The position numbers were made by a program, and so were the translations under genes. Below, in pieces: positions 46,393 to 61,300 of a DNA stretch of 64,000 bases. The DNA comes from Xestospongia muta (Eukaryota; Porifera; Demospongiae; Haplosclerida; Petrosiidae), in assembly GCA_963693285.1 (NCBI GenBank), contig OY848917.1:24920745-24984744 (forward strand), written 5' to 3'. A model generated the notes under the pieces. That model made no database searches. It was not told the DNA's origin and saw only the letters and a program-made list of their open reading frames with translations. Numbering within the stretch: the first letter of the stretch is position 1; each line of letters starts with the position of its first letter.

Positions 46393-49300
46393 ATGGCTGT
46401 GTCATCTCTGAAACTGGTAGGTATGAATATCTATTGTGTAATTAGGATCAACTGAAGAGCCCCTTTGCCTTGAGAAACTTGGCTTCCATGGGGGTGTGGT
46501 GTGTAGTTTTTATCAGTTACCATTAATCAAGCTAATGCATTTGTTTTTTTTGCCTTTCTGTAAAAATTAAAAAAAAATAATGAGCAAATGTACTATATGT
46601 GTCAAAAGTTCAAGACAGCAAATTTGTTATTTGTTTATAAAGCTTATCATAGATACCTAGTTAGAAAAGAACTGCTAACTTGTGGTTAATTGATTGCATT
46701 GCTTGTCAGTGTAGTGTTGTGTAAACTATGTTGATGCCGAACAGACAAACATTCTTGATGATCTTGGTTCATAGATTGTGTTTCATGATAGAATCTAACA
46801 AATGCTTTAACAGCATTTCTTTCCATATCAAAGTAGTGTCAGTTTCTCCAGACATTTCTTCTCCCACAGCTAAACATATGGTGGTGATAATAACTTAGTA
46901 GTAAATGTACTTATAGTACTTACATGAACATATCCCACTGTTTGATTTCTTGGTTTAACATTTGAGTGTGTGTCTTCAAACTATATTTGAATGATTGAGC
47001 ACAGACGCAGTGCCAAGAAAACTAGTCTTATGAACTAGATCGAACCCATAGTGTGTATGAGAAATGTTTTTCATTTATATGTATCATTGTAGTAGAGATT
47101 GTCATTACTGATAACTATACTTGATACTTTTGCTGATTACATGTAATAATACTATAATAGAAAAAATTGTATAGAATAAATGGTTGTATAGTTAGTAAAT
47201 ATGTTAATTTATCATAACTCACAAAATGATCTTAATTGAAATTCCTATATAAATGAATAGTAATCTTTTAATTTATTACACAATTTGACTATTTTAATGT
47301 AATAACATTGCAGTCAACTTGTATCATGTTAGTAAATGTAATATTAACTAAATATTAATAGATAAACAGGAGTAGAATGTGTTAATTAGTAATAGTACAT
47401 ACATGTGTATTTCATAGAATTATACATTGATGTCATCTTGAATCCATCTCTGATACATCTTTAAATATAGAATAGAATCTGAAACCAGTTAGGACATAGT
47501 CTAAAAATATACCACAATTAATTCTTTCATGCATAATGTGTCTTTTCTTTATTAGGAGGACTCTCTTTACTTAGCATCTCTACGTGGTGATCTTGATGTA
47601 ATTAAGAGTGCCATAGAAGATAGCACAGTTCATCTAAATGCTGTGGCTGAAGTAAGTACATGTTATACGTAATTACTTATTAATTAATACAGTATAAAGG
47701 TTGCTTATTATATCAAATAAGTGTAATTTAGAACAAAATTAGTTGTGTTCTTGTGATCATACTCTTGTTTAGCTTTAATAACTTATAAAAGGAGCTCAAT
47801 TTCTTTTGATTTCCTGGTCTATTTATAGCTACTACTTAGTACGTAAACATTGTTTATATTAAGATGCTACTTAATTATTTTTACTGGTACCTAGAACAGA
47901 AACACTGTATGCTGTACTTTCTGCTAATGTTACTGATATTAGTACAACAATTCCTTAGTCAAAACTCAAAACTTGTATAAAGTACTACTGTAATTTTGCT
48001 AAAATAAAAGCATGTTATACCTTCAAGAGCAAAGAGCCTAAGTAAAGAAACAAAATGGCATTCATCAAAGTAAGCATTTTAAATATCAAAGTCTCCTTGT
48101 TATTCTAGCGTGTATGATTTTTGATGCTATCTAAGTTGCTAGTTGCGCTTCTTTATACCATACACACCAATTATTTCATGAGAGCTAACTATTTATGTTA
48201 TATATTTTTGTTAACTTAACTTTCATGATGTAGCTAGTACTCCATTACCAAATTAAAATTATTGTTATCGAGAAACTATTAGATTAATTAAAATTGAGCT
48301 TTCAAGGATGGCTGTTAAATTAGAGATTGCTATAACAACTGTATAAGAGTCTATCTTTTCTACTAAGACCTAGGAAATAAATATAAGAGAAGAGGTTGAC
48401 TGTTAAACAACTTAATATGATAGACAAGTGTTGTGTCTCTTATTGAACTCAAATGAAACAACTTAATATTAGTACCGAACTGAACTAAGGGCAACTATAC
48501 TATTGCTTAAATATTCAAAGAAGACTTACAAGTTTAAGTCCAAAGTACACAATTAGTACAATAGTTCAAAGTAATTTATTACAACAAGTATGCTATTAGT
48601 GTTATGATAAATGGAGAAATTGTTAGCCATTTATGTGAGATCATATCTAAAGTCAGCTCAATGTTTCTTCCTTATGGTGGATCTTTGAATTGTGAAATGA
48701 TTAAAAAAGATAATAATCTAGAGATTTAAAATGATCTTGAAAATCCTTTCAACATCAATAGTTACAATAGATTAAATACATTTAAAATGTTAAGATTAGT
48801 CTCAGTTTTAAATTAGTTGAAGTGGTATGTCTCCATGGTGACAATGTCAATTTTTTCCAGAAAAAGAATATCTTTATTTCTGCAAACTATTTTGCTGGCA
48901 TTTTCGAATAACCGAGTCTTTCTCTTATTTAAATTGATTCATTTTACATCTAATATACCCAAACTTTACTTTATAATGCTCATATTTTATAATATTTCTC
49001 TGGTTCAAATGACAAAAGCACTGTCAATAGTGCTATGATTTTCAAAATTTACTTCTGAACCTTTCATGTTTTCCCTTAAAATACATGGAGGATTGGTGAT
49101 ATTTCTATATTATAAACATGAAAAATGATTGATCATTGAAAAGTTACACATGCTACATTTAACTGTGTTATTGATTGTAGTACGTAAAAGATATTTAGCT
49201 TCAGTATGAAATGAAAATTGTATGATATTTTTCTGTTCCTGTTTAGTATATACCTACAATGCTACATTTTGCTGCTGGAAATGGAAAGATTAATGTTGTG

Positions 49301-52300
49301 AACTATTTGTTTGGTTTTAATGCTGATCCTTACTTTCAGAATAATGTGAGTGTTATAATAGTTATATCATAAACACATGGTACAAACATGTCCATGTAAG
49401 TCAATATAATTCCATACCAATGACTATCTTAGCAAATTATTATTTGTCATTTTTGTCACTGATTATTGCTGGTGTTCTTCAGCTGGAATTACAACACAGA
49501 TATGTATACAATCAAATTATTTTGACATTGTTATGTGGGCAAAATCCACAGGTTAGAGTTCAAGTCTCAGTTCAACAAATCGGTATATTTTTCTTGCAAC
49601 AAGAATGAATCAAAATACATACACAGTTGGGTTATATATAGCAAGATGACAGAATGTTCTAGAAGCAATGATCACACAAATAAATAAACAATTTAGAGAT
49701 AAAGTAATACAGTACATACACTACACCATTCCCCCTGTAGTTTTTGTGTCCTCACAATAAAAATCAGTAGCAAAGTAACGAAGTCAATGAGTAACATAAT
49801 TTCCATAATGCACTGGGGGTTGTCGATTACGTTGTTGTCTTTCTGTTCCAATGAATAATTCATCTGATGAGGTTGTGTATCCTCCAGCTGATTGAGTTTC
49901 TTGTTGGTTTGCAACAACTTCCTCATATGTTAGCTTTGATGGTAGAGTTGTGTTGGGGCAAACTGTTTCACTTCCTCTCTTTTGTGGGGCTGGTGTAGGT
50001 TGCTTCTTGCTGGCTTTGCCCTGTGGTTCATCATAGCAGAGCTTTAGTCTGTTCCTATGCACAACTAATGTCTTTGGAGATCCAATCAACTGTATCCAGT
50101 AGTTCACAACACCAACCCTGTTGATTATGGTGTAAAGGGCCATGCCACAATGAAGACAGTTTTCTTGTTCTTCCCTGCTTCACACCAGGGACATAGAGCC
50201 AAACTCTGTCCCTACAGTGAGGTTGCTGCCAGCAACTTTCTTATCATATTTTGATTTGTTCCTTTGGTGTGCTTTATTCAGTTTTGATCTTACATCATTG
50301 TATACTCCTTTTAGTGAATGGTTTACATCTTCTATGAACTCAGGAGTTTCTTTCTCCTTTCCTTCTCCTGCTAAGGGAACCCTGCCTAGCATTACATCTA
50401 CTGGAAGATTTGGTGATCATCCAAAATTAACTTGATAAGGAGAATAACCCATAGACTCATGGACGGCGGTCCTATACACAAATAACACTTTGGGGATGTG
50501 TAGATCCCAATCTTTTTGGTTCTCCTTCACTAACTTGGCTAGCATTGCTTCCAAGGTATGATTGAAGTGTTCAACCTGTCCATTCCCTTGAGGGTGATAT
50601 GCTGTGGTTTGTGTACACTCGATTCCTAAACTTCTGCAGAGAGATGAAATGACTTGACAAGTTTGCTCCTTGGTAACTATAAGGCTTGAAGGTACTCCAT
50701 ATTAATCACCAGGCAGAACCTCAGAAACAAGTCTCAAAAGAGAAAATGAAGTGGTGTTTACATTTTTTATAGATAATACCATCTTTGTAAGTTTGACCCT
50801 ATTCATGACCTTGTGATAGACCTCATTCATGTTGTGTTGAGTCTTGTGCGAACTGATTTAGAACTTCTTGGATGGAATGATGAAACACAAAAAACCATGC
50901 TTGATCATTTAAAGCTTTCAGTTGAATTATTGTTGTACTGCAAATCAATGTTTATTCTAAAATTATCTTTAGACAAAACCTCATTGTTCATATACATGTA
51001 GCAACAATGAAAATTTGTGCTATAGTAATTTCTTTCTTCTGTTATTAGACCATATTTCTTAGGCACTCAAACAGCAATTCTTTCCTCAATAGTATTTCTT
51101 TCGTTTTCAATGTGTTTGGTAGTATTGTCTCATAACTTAAGTTTAACTAGTGATACTGCTGGTATGCCTGGTTATTCTTGTGTATTGTAAATCAACTAAT
51201 GAAAGAAAGGTTGCTAATATACAAAAATATTTGGCATTACTTTTCATGCCTTCCAAAATGGAATTAATAGAAATATAGTTGTGGTGTTCAGTGTAATAAA
51301 GAATATGCACTTGGAAATATTTCACTGATCAACTCTTACTGTAAAAAGTACAAGAATGTTCGTACTGTAAAAATAGTCAGGTGGGTGAAAAGAGTTAGTG
51401 AACAGGCATCTAGGTAGTAATGTTTATCCATAATAAATCAGTCCTCATTCAACATCCTCATAACTTCTATCTTATTGATACTTTCAGGTGGAAATTTTCC
51501 CCTAACAATTGTTTTTGCCATGTACATAGTATTAGTTGTAGTAGTGCTAATATGTATTGGACCTACAATAGTATTTTATATTGTCTAGGAAGGAAAGATG
51601 CCATTATATATGGCATGTTACAGAGGTCATGATGAAGTAATAAAAGTATTTGTGGACCATGGTGTTGTAGTTGATGCTCCAGACAGGGTAAGCGATATAT
51701 AATATTTATGTATTCATTATAACATGATAGCAATAACTATAAATACCATATTTGGTGGTTATTAGGTGCATATGGCTATTAAGAGCATACTTTTGTTAAG
51801 TACATGCATCTATCTCAGGCACATCTTATTAAGAACATGATTAATAATTAACCCCTTTGATCAAAATCACCTTACCTTATGACTACTGCAAGATAATTTC
51901 ATAACTCGTTCTGATGCTGTTTCATAAGCTATTATAAATCAACGCTTCTGTCAAATTTATATTTTCTGTTATATTCAAACAGCTCAGAATTTAGTGTTGT
52001 CTTTTCTTCTCATATAAAAAATCAAATATTCATATTAGCCACACCCTTGAATTACCATGTCATATCATTATTAAGCACATACTTTCTTCCCGTGGAGATT
52101 CAAGTGCATGCATATAATAACCAGCAAAATGTGTTGACATATGCTTACAGCTCGAACACATAATAACAATTAAATAAGAGGAAAGCTTTGGAGAAAGAAT
52201 TTCCCAGGCAGTTAATTATAATGCTACATCAATCTCTTGAGAGTTGAGTTACTATTTTTAGACAATAATTTACGGCAGTGTCAAACATAGCAGTGAATTA

Positions 52301-55300
52301 AAGCAAAGCTTACTGTTTCAGATTTCATAATCCATTTAGCTTTTTGTTTATAAGAATGGACTCTTTGACTGTATTTTCTATTTTACTTAATGTCACAAAG
52401 GATATTTAGCCACTTATCCTGTTTTTCTAATCTATGATGCTTTATCAAATCACTTGAAGCAGTTATTACCAAGAAAAAACTTTTTAGAGCTTCACTAGTG
52501 TAAACACAAGATGATATACTTTCATCATCTCTTAATTGAAGCATGACTAGATTTTCCTGGCATCGTTTACCTTATGTACCCTCATGTTGACAGCTTTGGT
52601 CCTGCCACTAATTGCTGTCTAAAAATAATAGTACAACTCCTGTGAAGGCAATGTTATATTTTAATCAGTTTGTGGGAGATCACTACTCCAAACTTTCCCC
52701 TTTTTGTCATTATGGACTCCTGATACTTGTAGATATACGTTTTGCACTATAATAGGAGGTATGTTCATTAAGATCATCGATAACCACTACTATCTGTTCT
52801 TTGTCAAATGCATAATACTTTGTATATGGTTATTAGGATAAATTATGCTCACTCTTTCTTGAAACTATAAACCATACATTAGATCTTTATATTATACAAA
52901 AGTGGAATGGTGATCCTAAATAATTGCCTTGACTTGAACTCACTATTAAAAGACAGCATGTTGCTTTCACAATAGAAGCAATATATTTTCACTCTTTTAA
53001 TTTTTTCAGTCCTTTTTAATCTTAACGTTTTATGATTTTTTTGGTATGAAAATGTTATAAAATCAAGGTAATGCAACATGGTTTAACACACAAGATGTTG
53101 GATAACAACAGTTGTTATAGATATTATTTAACATACCTCTCAATAAATATTTCTCACTTTATTACTTTCATAGCATATGTAAATGTATACTTCTGTCATG
53201 ATCAATTGGCTTTTTCTATAATTACATAATCTCTATACATTGTCACTGCTTACACATAGTTGCTAGGCAGTTATAATGGACCTATACAGCTAAAATTGTA
53301 CATATATAAATTTTAGGAAAGATATTATGATTATAATAATACATAAAATGCATATATAGTCTACCTAGCTAGCCTTTTCGTGGAATTGCTAAAACAACGA
53401 CATATTGCTTATTGACCAACAATAAAGTACTACTTTAATTATGTACAACAACGTTTAATAAGAAATCTTAAAATTAGCAAATACCTTTCACATATATAAC
53501 ATTTAATTTGTGAGTGATCTAATAAACATTTTAAGCATATATGAATTTTTTGGCTAGTAGCTGAATGTTTTTCTTTTGTTTTTTTTTTCTTTTCTTTTGT
53601 CTAATATACAATGTTTTGTCATGATTAATATTTTACATTTGTTTTTGTTCAGTATGGCAGAACACTCCTTCATGCTGCGTATTGGGGAGGTCAAGATGGC
53701 ATTGTAAATTTATTGATAAAATTTGGAGCCAGTAATTTAGAGACAGTGGAAGCTGTAAGTTTCATTAGTAAAACATGTAGATTATCCAAAGTTCATTGGT
53801 AAAAACAGAGCTAACAATAGCAACATTAGTAAATTAGAGTTATTCTATTATAAGGTAATGTTAACGGCAACATTTTGGTAGGGTCATTTTTATTATTTTT
53901 CTTCATGAATTAGTAATGATAATGTATGACTACTTAAAAAAATCAATACATTATATTGCATCAGTTAGTAATGTTATAAGGGCATGTACAAATAAAAGTA
54001 TGAACTGTGATTTCTTGTACACAGGACACCCTTCTACTGATTTCTGCAAAAGAAAGTAATTTAGAAGGTGTGAGAGAATCACTTGCTAAACAAGCCAATA
54101 TTAACATTGGTGACCATGAGGTATATATCATGTTAATATACCTATAATGTAGTATAGGCTGATACATCCAATTATAATGTCTGCTATTTATTTTGCATAA
54201 TGTACCTTGTATCATTAAGACTACTAGTAGGTACCTAGTGGGTAACTGATATGTGGACTTATGAAGTTGCAGCAGAAATTGACTCTTTCTTTATAGTACA
54301 ACCATAGTATAATTCAGTTAATATTGTATTTGTGTCATTTTACCTTTGCGTTAAAAGTCAACTAAGTGTTGTGTTTCAACTTAGATTAAACATGTGTGAA
54401 CATAGGTGTAATGATGTCATGTATGATGTAACGGCTAGTTTCAGCATACTTGGAGTGTGAGCAAGCACCTTTTGGATAGTCAGTGCTTTTGTAAATAAAT
54501 AAGACACACTCTTTTTTGAAAACTATAGATCATGAAAGCAAATGAATGTGCACAACAAAAAAGGTCACTTGTGAATTGGTTGAATAAGGTTATTGTCCAG
54601 GTTCTGTTTGTCCTTATAATTATAAAATAGCAAATAGCAAAGAAGGTTGAAAAGATTGATTGTTAGTTATTACTTTTATGAATAATCCCAAAAAAGCCAT
54701 GGAATTGACACACACCTAAAGTGAATATATAATAATTAGTAAAGTAAGGCATGTGTATGTGCACTTGATTTGTTACTTGGGTAAGTGGATGACAATGTAG
54801 TTGCATGATGTAAAAGGTATGTAAATAATGTTACTCAATATATTAACTTAGCTGTTTCTCACATGATAAGTATCTTTATGTATACTAATAGTGTGGTGAG
54901 ACTGCTCTTTATATTACATCAAAGCAAGGCAGCACTATGATTGTTGAACTATTATTAAAATTTGGTGCTAATACTGATATTGCAGACATAGTAAGTTGTT
55001 CATGTACATTGTACTATCTCTCATATTGGGATACATTGTCCAATAACACAATTACAATGTTGTCATTATTTTCCAAAACATAATATACAAATGACTGCAG
55101 TACATCAATATCATTAGAAAATGATTCTAATATTTGCTGGGATCATTATAGCTTCACGTTTGTTCCATCTAGTAAAAACTTCATGTCTCAGAAGATGACA
55201 TTTAATTTTGTACATTTGGTATATAGTTTTTGCTTATGTAGGTACTGAAGTGTTCAAACATGGAAGGTTTAATTTACAGTCACTATAATTAGATCCACCA

Positions 55301-58300
55301 CTCAGCTAGCCTCTGATATTGTGTACATTGATCTTTTCATAATCAGCAAAACGTTTTTATCGCATGGACATTTATTTCTATACTTACTCTCAATTCATTT
55401 AGGAAGGGAAGACAGCACTAATTGTGGCTGCTATTGAGGGCCATATGAATATTGCACTTCTTCTAATTAAGAATGGCTGTTCTCTTGACAATAAAGATAG
55501 TGTGAGTTTTGGCACAATTTCTCTTAATGATTTGCACTTTATAGTTAAACTAATTGAAGGGTTATTACTATATTTGAATTTGCTAAAAGAAACGTTTAAA
55601 GAAAAGTATTATGTGAATATTGCAAATAGATTAGTAATGTAGCCTAATTGCCACATTAGAGTAAACTGTCATTTTATTACAATGTTTTTATATTTTCAGA
55701 ATGGTGACACAGCTTTACATTTTGCTGTCGAGTGTAACAATGTTGAAGTTGTTGCTGCCATTTTAGATCGTATTGATTGTGTCGATGTCAAGAATCAGGT
55801 CAGATAAGTATAATAATAACAGTCTTTTGTATACATGGTTTGTATACATTGTAAGTATTTTGTATAATTTTTGCAAGTTAGCTTTCAAACTTTGTATCTC
55901 GACTAACTGCAAATCAAGTCTGTCTTGTGTACCGTTATTTCTAAAAAGAAGGTTACTTTTTCCTTTCCGACTATGTTGTTATAGCTTCAAAAGTATCAAT
56001 TATACTATTGAATATTTAGAAGAGACAGATGGATTTTTAAAGCTATCTATTCACAAAAGAGTGAATTAAATACAAGTGATTAAAAGTATCATGGTTTCTC
56101 CAGGCATGATAGCTAGAATAAGTCAACCACTACATATATGTCCTCCCTTTATGGTCAAACTACTTTTTCTGAACAAACCATATTTAAAACATACAACTAA
56201 TTTATAATAGCATGGCTTTGAATTTTGAATAAGTTATAAGTTGTTACTGGCCTTCTTATGAATGTCTATCAACAGCACTTGTATAATTAATAACAAATTT
56301 TACTAAACTACACTGTTACATATATAAGCATTTTTTGAAAATTCACCATTTATAATAGCAATTGTGGTTAAATTTTTTATAAACTGCTGGAACATTATGT
56401 ATGTAAAGTAAACTAGCTGTGTACTTAGTACACAAAATGTTGTTTCTATTTTGGCTGACTTAATAAATTAGTACACAACCTGTCTTTCACATTGATGTTC
56501 TCAGCTCGAATAATTATCTAACAAAATATAGTAGATACTTAGTATTGCGAAACAACTGTATGACAGTTTATGTTCATAGAAAATGACGATATGCTCTTTA
56601 TATGTTAAAAATTTTCAAGTACTCTCTGAGAGTAAAATACTTTAGCTGTGATGTTTCAAATGTCTTTTCATACTCTGCTAGACACAAACCAAAGAAACTT
56701 TTTAATTAACCATGTTGTGTTATCAATAGGCTTAAGGTGTTGGCAATGAAACTAATTGCTTCTTCTCCTGGAAACAGAAATTACAATTTGTCGTCTTATT
56801 TTCATGTTATTTGTTATTATAACAACTTTGCATTAGTACCTAAGAAACGAACGTCAGATTATGAACTGTGCAACATTGCTCAAATGTGTTTCATACAGCA
56901 CTTTCAACTGTGTTATGTATAATGTGTATGTTTTGTACTATTGGTATCTTTGATCATGCATGTACACAAAGTACACAATAAAAATGTGAATAGTATATTT
57001 ATGTCATAAAGCACAGTTGCATCAAGAGTTTAACATTAACCAAGCTTAATCCATCAAGAAAAATCTTCAACAAGTTTATATAGCTGTGCTATCTAAAGTC
57101 AACAAACTTTAAGGCTGGTCACTATATAAAATTGTCTGTGTTATCATATGGTATACAAATATCCTAAAGTTTTAAAGGTTACAGATAATTTGTTATGTCA
57201 CTATAGTGATGTCTTGATTTTGAGATCATAGACCACATGCAGTATTTTATTTTGGTCATAAGTTAGCTAGCATGAAGGTACTGACTAATGAACTTGTACT
57301 ATACATGTACATACAAGATATAACTTCAACAGACTTCATATACATTGTCTATCTATTAAATTATATCAGTTTTGTTTACTCTAATATATATATATGGTAT
57401 TCTGTTCACACTGTTTATAAAGGTTAAGATGTAAAGTGTACTTGTTGTTTGTCATGGCATTCTTCATTTGCTTGTTCTCAATTTATAACATAGGATTCTG
57501 AGACCCCTCTCTATGTTGCATCTAAAAATGGCAGTACTGAAAGTGTGAACCTTCTACTAAAAGCTAATGCTAACCCTGATATTATAGACAATGTAAGTTG
57601 AAACACGCACTTATATATTAAATGTACATGTAAATTACACATAACCCAAATTCAGGAATTTTATTGCAGATACATTGTACTGTATGATAAGTAAATACTA
57701 GATTGGTACATGGACATTTCATCTATGACTATCATGTTAATACAACAAAGACTTGTTTTCAAAAATTAATGTGTAGCTTTTGGCAGAGACCAATATCCTG
57801 CTTCTTTACCTTTGTGTTCTACAGGCAGTTGAAAAAGCCTATTGCTTTAATTAAAATTGATTTACCTGTACCACCAACACCACTAGCTCATAAATATTCT
57901 AAGAGACATAAAGTTACATGAAAATTGTTTGTGTTTGTCCATCCTCAAAACACTCAAATTCTATACAATTTGATTTATTTTGAAAAGATTTATGTGGCTA
58001 GGTAGAGAGGCATAAATGAAACATTCACTTATTGATAAAAATTGCCATACTGATTAAATCTCTATGTATATCTTTTACTAGGAAGGAAAGACAGCACTCA
58101 TGGTTGCTACTGATGAGAACCATACAGATATTTCACTTCTTCTAACTAAGAATAGTTGTTCAGTTAACATTAAAGATAATGTAAGTTGTACACTGCTACA
58201 AATAGTAGCTAATGATTTTACATCTTCTCAATAAATAATTAACTTATTAATTACTAAAAATTACATATAAACATGAAATCTATTAGAAGTAATGGTTATA

Positions 58301-61300
58301 TGCATTTTTGCATCAATACAATACTCTACTTTGCGGGCAAAACATTGCAAGATACAATCTAGATCACTTCCAAGCATTTGAATTCATCCATCTTTTTTGT
58401 AAGCGCAAACTCATAGTACTAAAATTTTTTGCCTTCCTTCTGCATTATATCTTTTGTTGCCCAACTGTACATTTATTAACATTCTGTCAAAAGTTCCTTT
58501 TAAAATATCTTTTAGCAGTTACTACTCTATTTTTACAAGCATATTTGCCTGTGTTTTCCTTGTTTTTAGCAGCAAAGTAATTGTAATTTTTTAATGTTTC
58601 TAAGTAACTACAATGACTTCTAAACACAACCCAAAAAGAGCAACGTATACAATCAACCAAAAAAAAGTATAACATGAGGCTCAGTACTGTTTATCCACAA
58701 AAGGGTAACAACACTACAACTTTTCCCACTTCATTGATTGAGAATATCTCTAGACTCAGAATTGAATTGAAATGACTTCTGCGCTTGCCACTTGGATAAC
58801 ACTAGAGGGCATATGGTTTAAGGATTTAGAGCTAGTTTACACTATTGATTTGTAGTTTGTGGTTGCAAAATTTCAGTGTTATGAAAAATCACCAAAATTC
58901 TGGATTAACAGAATCTATATTGTAACATCATTATTGTTATAAATTGAATTGTAATTTGTACTTTTCTGTTCTCAGAATGGTGACACTGCTTTACATTTTG
59001 CTGCTTATTGTAACAATGTTGAAGTTATTGCTGCCATTATAAATCGTACTGATCAGGTTGATGTGAAGAACGAGGTGAGTTAAATTCAAAATATAACTGT
59101 AGTCATGACTGTCGATTGACAAGACTAAGTATACCATACATAGATTGGATTTACTTGGTGTAAAATCTTATGACTTAGCTCTCTGAAAAATTGTACATCC
59201 TTTTTAACATGGCAGACGTACATTGATTCCTTTCAAGAAATTGAACATTGCTTAACAATGACATTGCTTAATTAAGGATATAAATCATAATTTTGTACCA
59301 GATAGCCTATAACTCTGATATCCAAATTGTTTCTACTTGTAAATTTTTCTGAAAAACCCTAAAGGCAATCAAAATTGAGGCATAACTATTTTGATCTGTA
59401 AACCTTTTTTTATGACATCCAAGGAAAATATTAGAATAATTTCTTTTTTCATACGTGGACATTGAAATTTAAAGTGAATTAGGCAGACTCTTAAGTTAGA
59501 ATAGTTGATTTTAATGAATTTATTGGTTTTAAATATTCAGAGTACATGTATGTAGTACTACACTATGTAATTATAAGCAAAAGATTATGTGAGAGTACTG
59601 TCTTGTGTAATACATAGCTTAATTAATTTTTCTTAATGTAGTAATGTGATTATTACAAGCTAGAGAAGAATTAATTCAGGATACAGCACATTTATAATGT
59701 ACAGTCGATCTATCACAAAACCTTTTAATCACTAGATAATTATAATTAGATTTATGATACTCAAATGTACATAAAAATAAATGCAGAGTGTGTTCCTCTT
59801 AGCTTATAATTTTTAAATTGATAAAGTAGTTGTATGAAATGTATGAACATTGTATGAAATGGTAATGACATTGAACCTGAACATGATATCAAAAACTTAT
59901 CAATGATTGTTTGGATTATTAGGATATGTTTCATAAGTGCCCCATATTTTCCTTAGTAATGTCACATCAATAACATCATATATTGACTAGACAATAATCT
60001 TAATGATGTAAACATTATTCTTTTCAGAGTGGCAATACAGCTCTCCATGAAGCTTGTTCTCAAGGCTCAGCTGATGCTATCAAGTTTCTCTTAAAATCCG
60101 GAAGAGTCAATCCGATGTCCAAAAATGATGATGGACAAGTACCAATGGAACTAGTTCCTCAAGATGATGACAATCGCTTTGAAATTTTAAAAATGTTTGA
60201 GCCATTTATGCAATGTCACGAAAACTTTCCTGTGGAATCCTACAGCAAAGTCTTTGTATGTGGCGACACTTCCGTTGGAAAAAGTTCTCTTTCTGCAGTT
60301 ATCATGGAACGAGCAAAGAAACCAGCCAATTACAAATTTGACACATCTGAATGCGTCAAAGTAAAACCACTAACAGCTGGTATTGATACACATACCTTTA
60401 CAAGCCATGAAATAGGAAATGTCATCCTCTATGATTTTGCTGGTCATAAGGAATATTATAGTAGTCATGCTGCTGTTCTCGAAAACCTCATGTTACGCTC
60501 ACCTGCTGTTTTTTTGATCCTATTCAAGTTAATTTATGATGAGGACACTATGATAAAGTATCTATACTACTGGTTTAACTTTATTGGAAATATGAACAAA
60601 GGAATGAAAAGCCTCAAACGATCCCAAATCATTGTCATTGGAAGTCGACTGGATGAACTGACTACTTCCTTGGATCATATTTCTGAATTGGTCAATCGTG
60701 TTGCTAACAAAGCTATGCACTTGCAAGAGTTCTGTGGTTTTCTACCAATGGAATGTCATCGTCCTAGTGGTAAAGGAGTGGCAAAGTTTATCACCACTTT
60801 GTCAAAGAGCTGTAAAGATGTACTTGATCGATCTGACGAAATAAGTTTCTATTGCCACGTACAATACTCCTTCCTACATCATCTTAAACAGGTTGCTATT
60901 AGTTTAGAAGAGCTATATGCCATATTAAAAAAGCATAATGACCCTTCTCTTCCATCAGAAATGTCAGTGTTATTGGAGTTCCTAATCACTTTAAGTGACA
61001 AGGGTCTTATCTTGTTTCTTAGAAATGTGAGAGGTCAAAGCTGGATAATTATTGACAAAACTTCTCTTCTCTCAGAAATCAATGGTGTTCTATTTGCCCC
61101 AAAGGAAATCAAGCGAGTTTTTCGAGATATTGCGAGTAATACTGGCATTGTACCCCTATCTACTTTAAAGAAAGAGTTTCCTCATCACAACATTGATATG
61201 TTAGTGGGATTTCTCAGAAGTTTGCAATTCTGTCACATCATTGAATCCAGCACACTTGGTGATTTTGAAACTAACCTATCATCATCAATACCTATGCCAC

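Noticed and set aside
46206..46445. 79-codon open frame on the plus strand before the ankyrin-Roc gene
   Set aside because: No domain, and the short frame starting at 46,393 splices in phase to the first ankyrin exon, which explains this region better.
57703..57921. 72-codon plus-strand frame in an intron of the ankyrin-Roc gene
   Set aside because: Has an acceptor-like site at its middle but no ankyrin or other similarity, and including it would break the regular one-repeat-per-exon chain.
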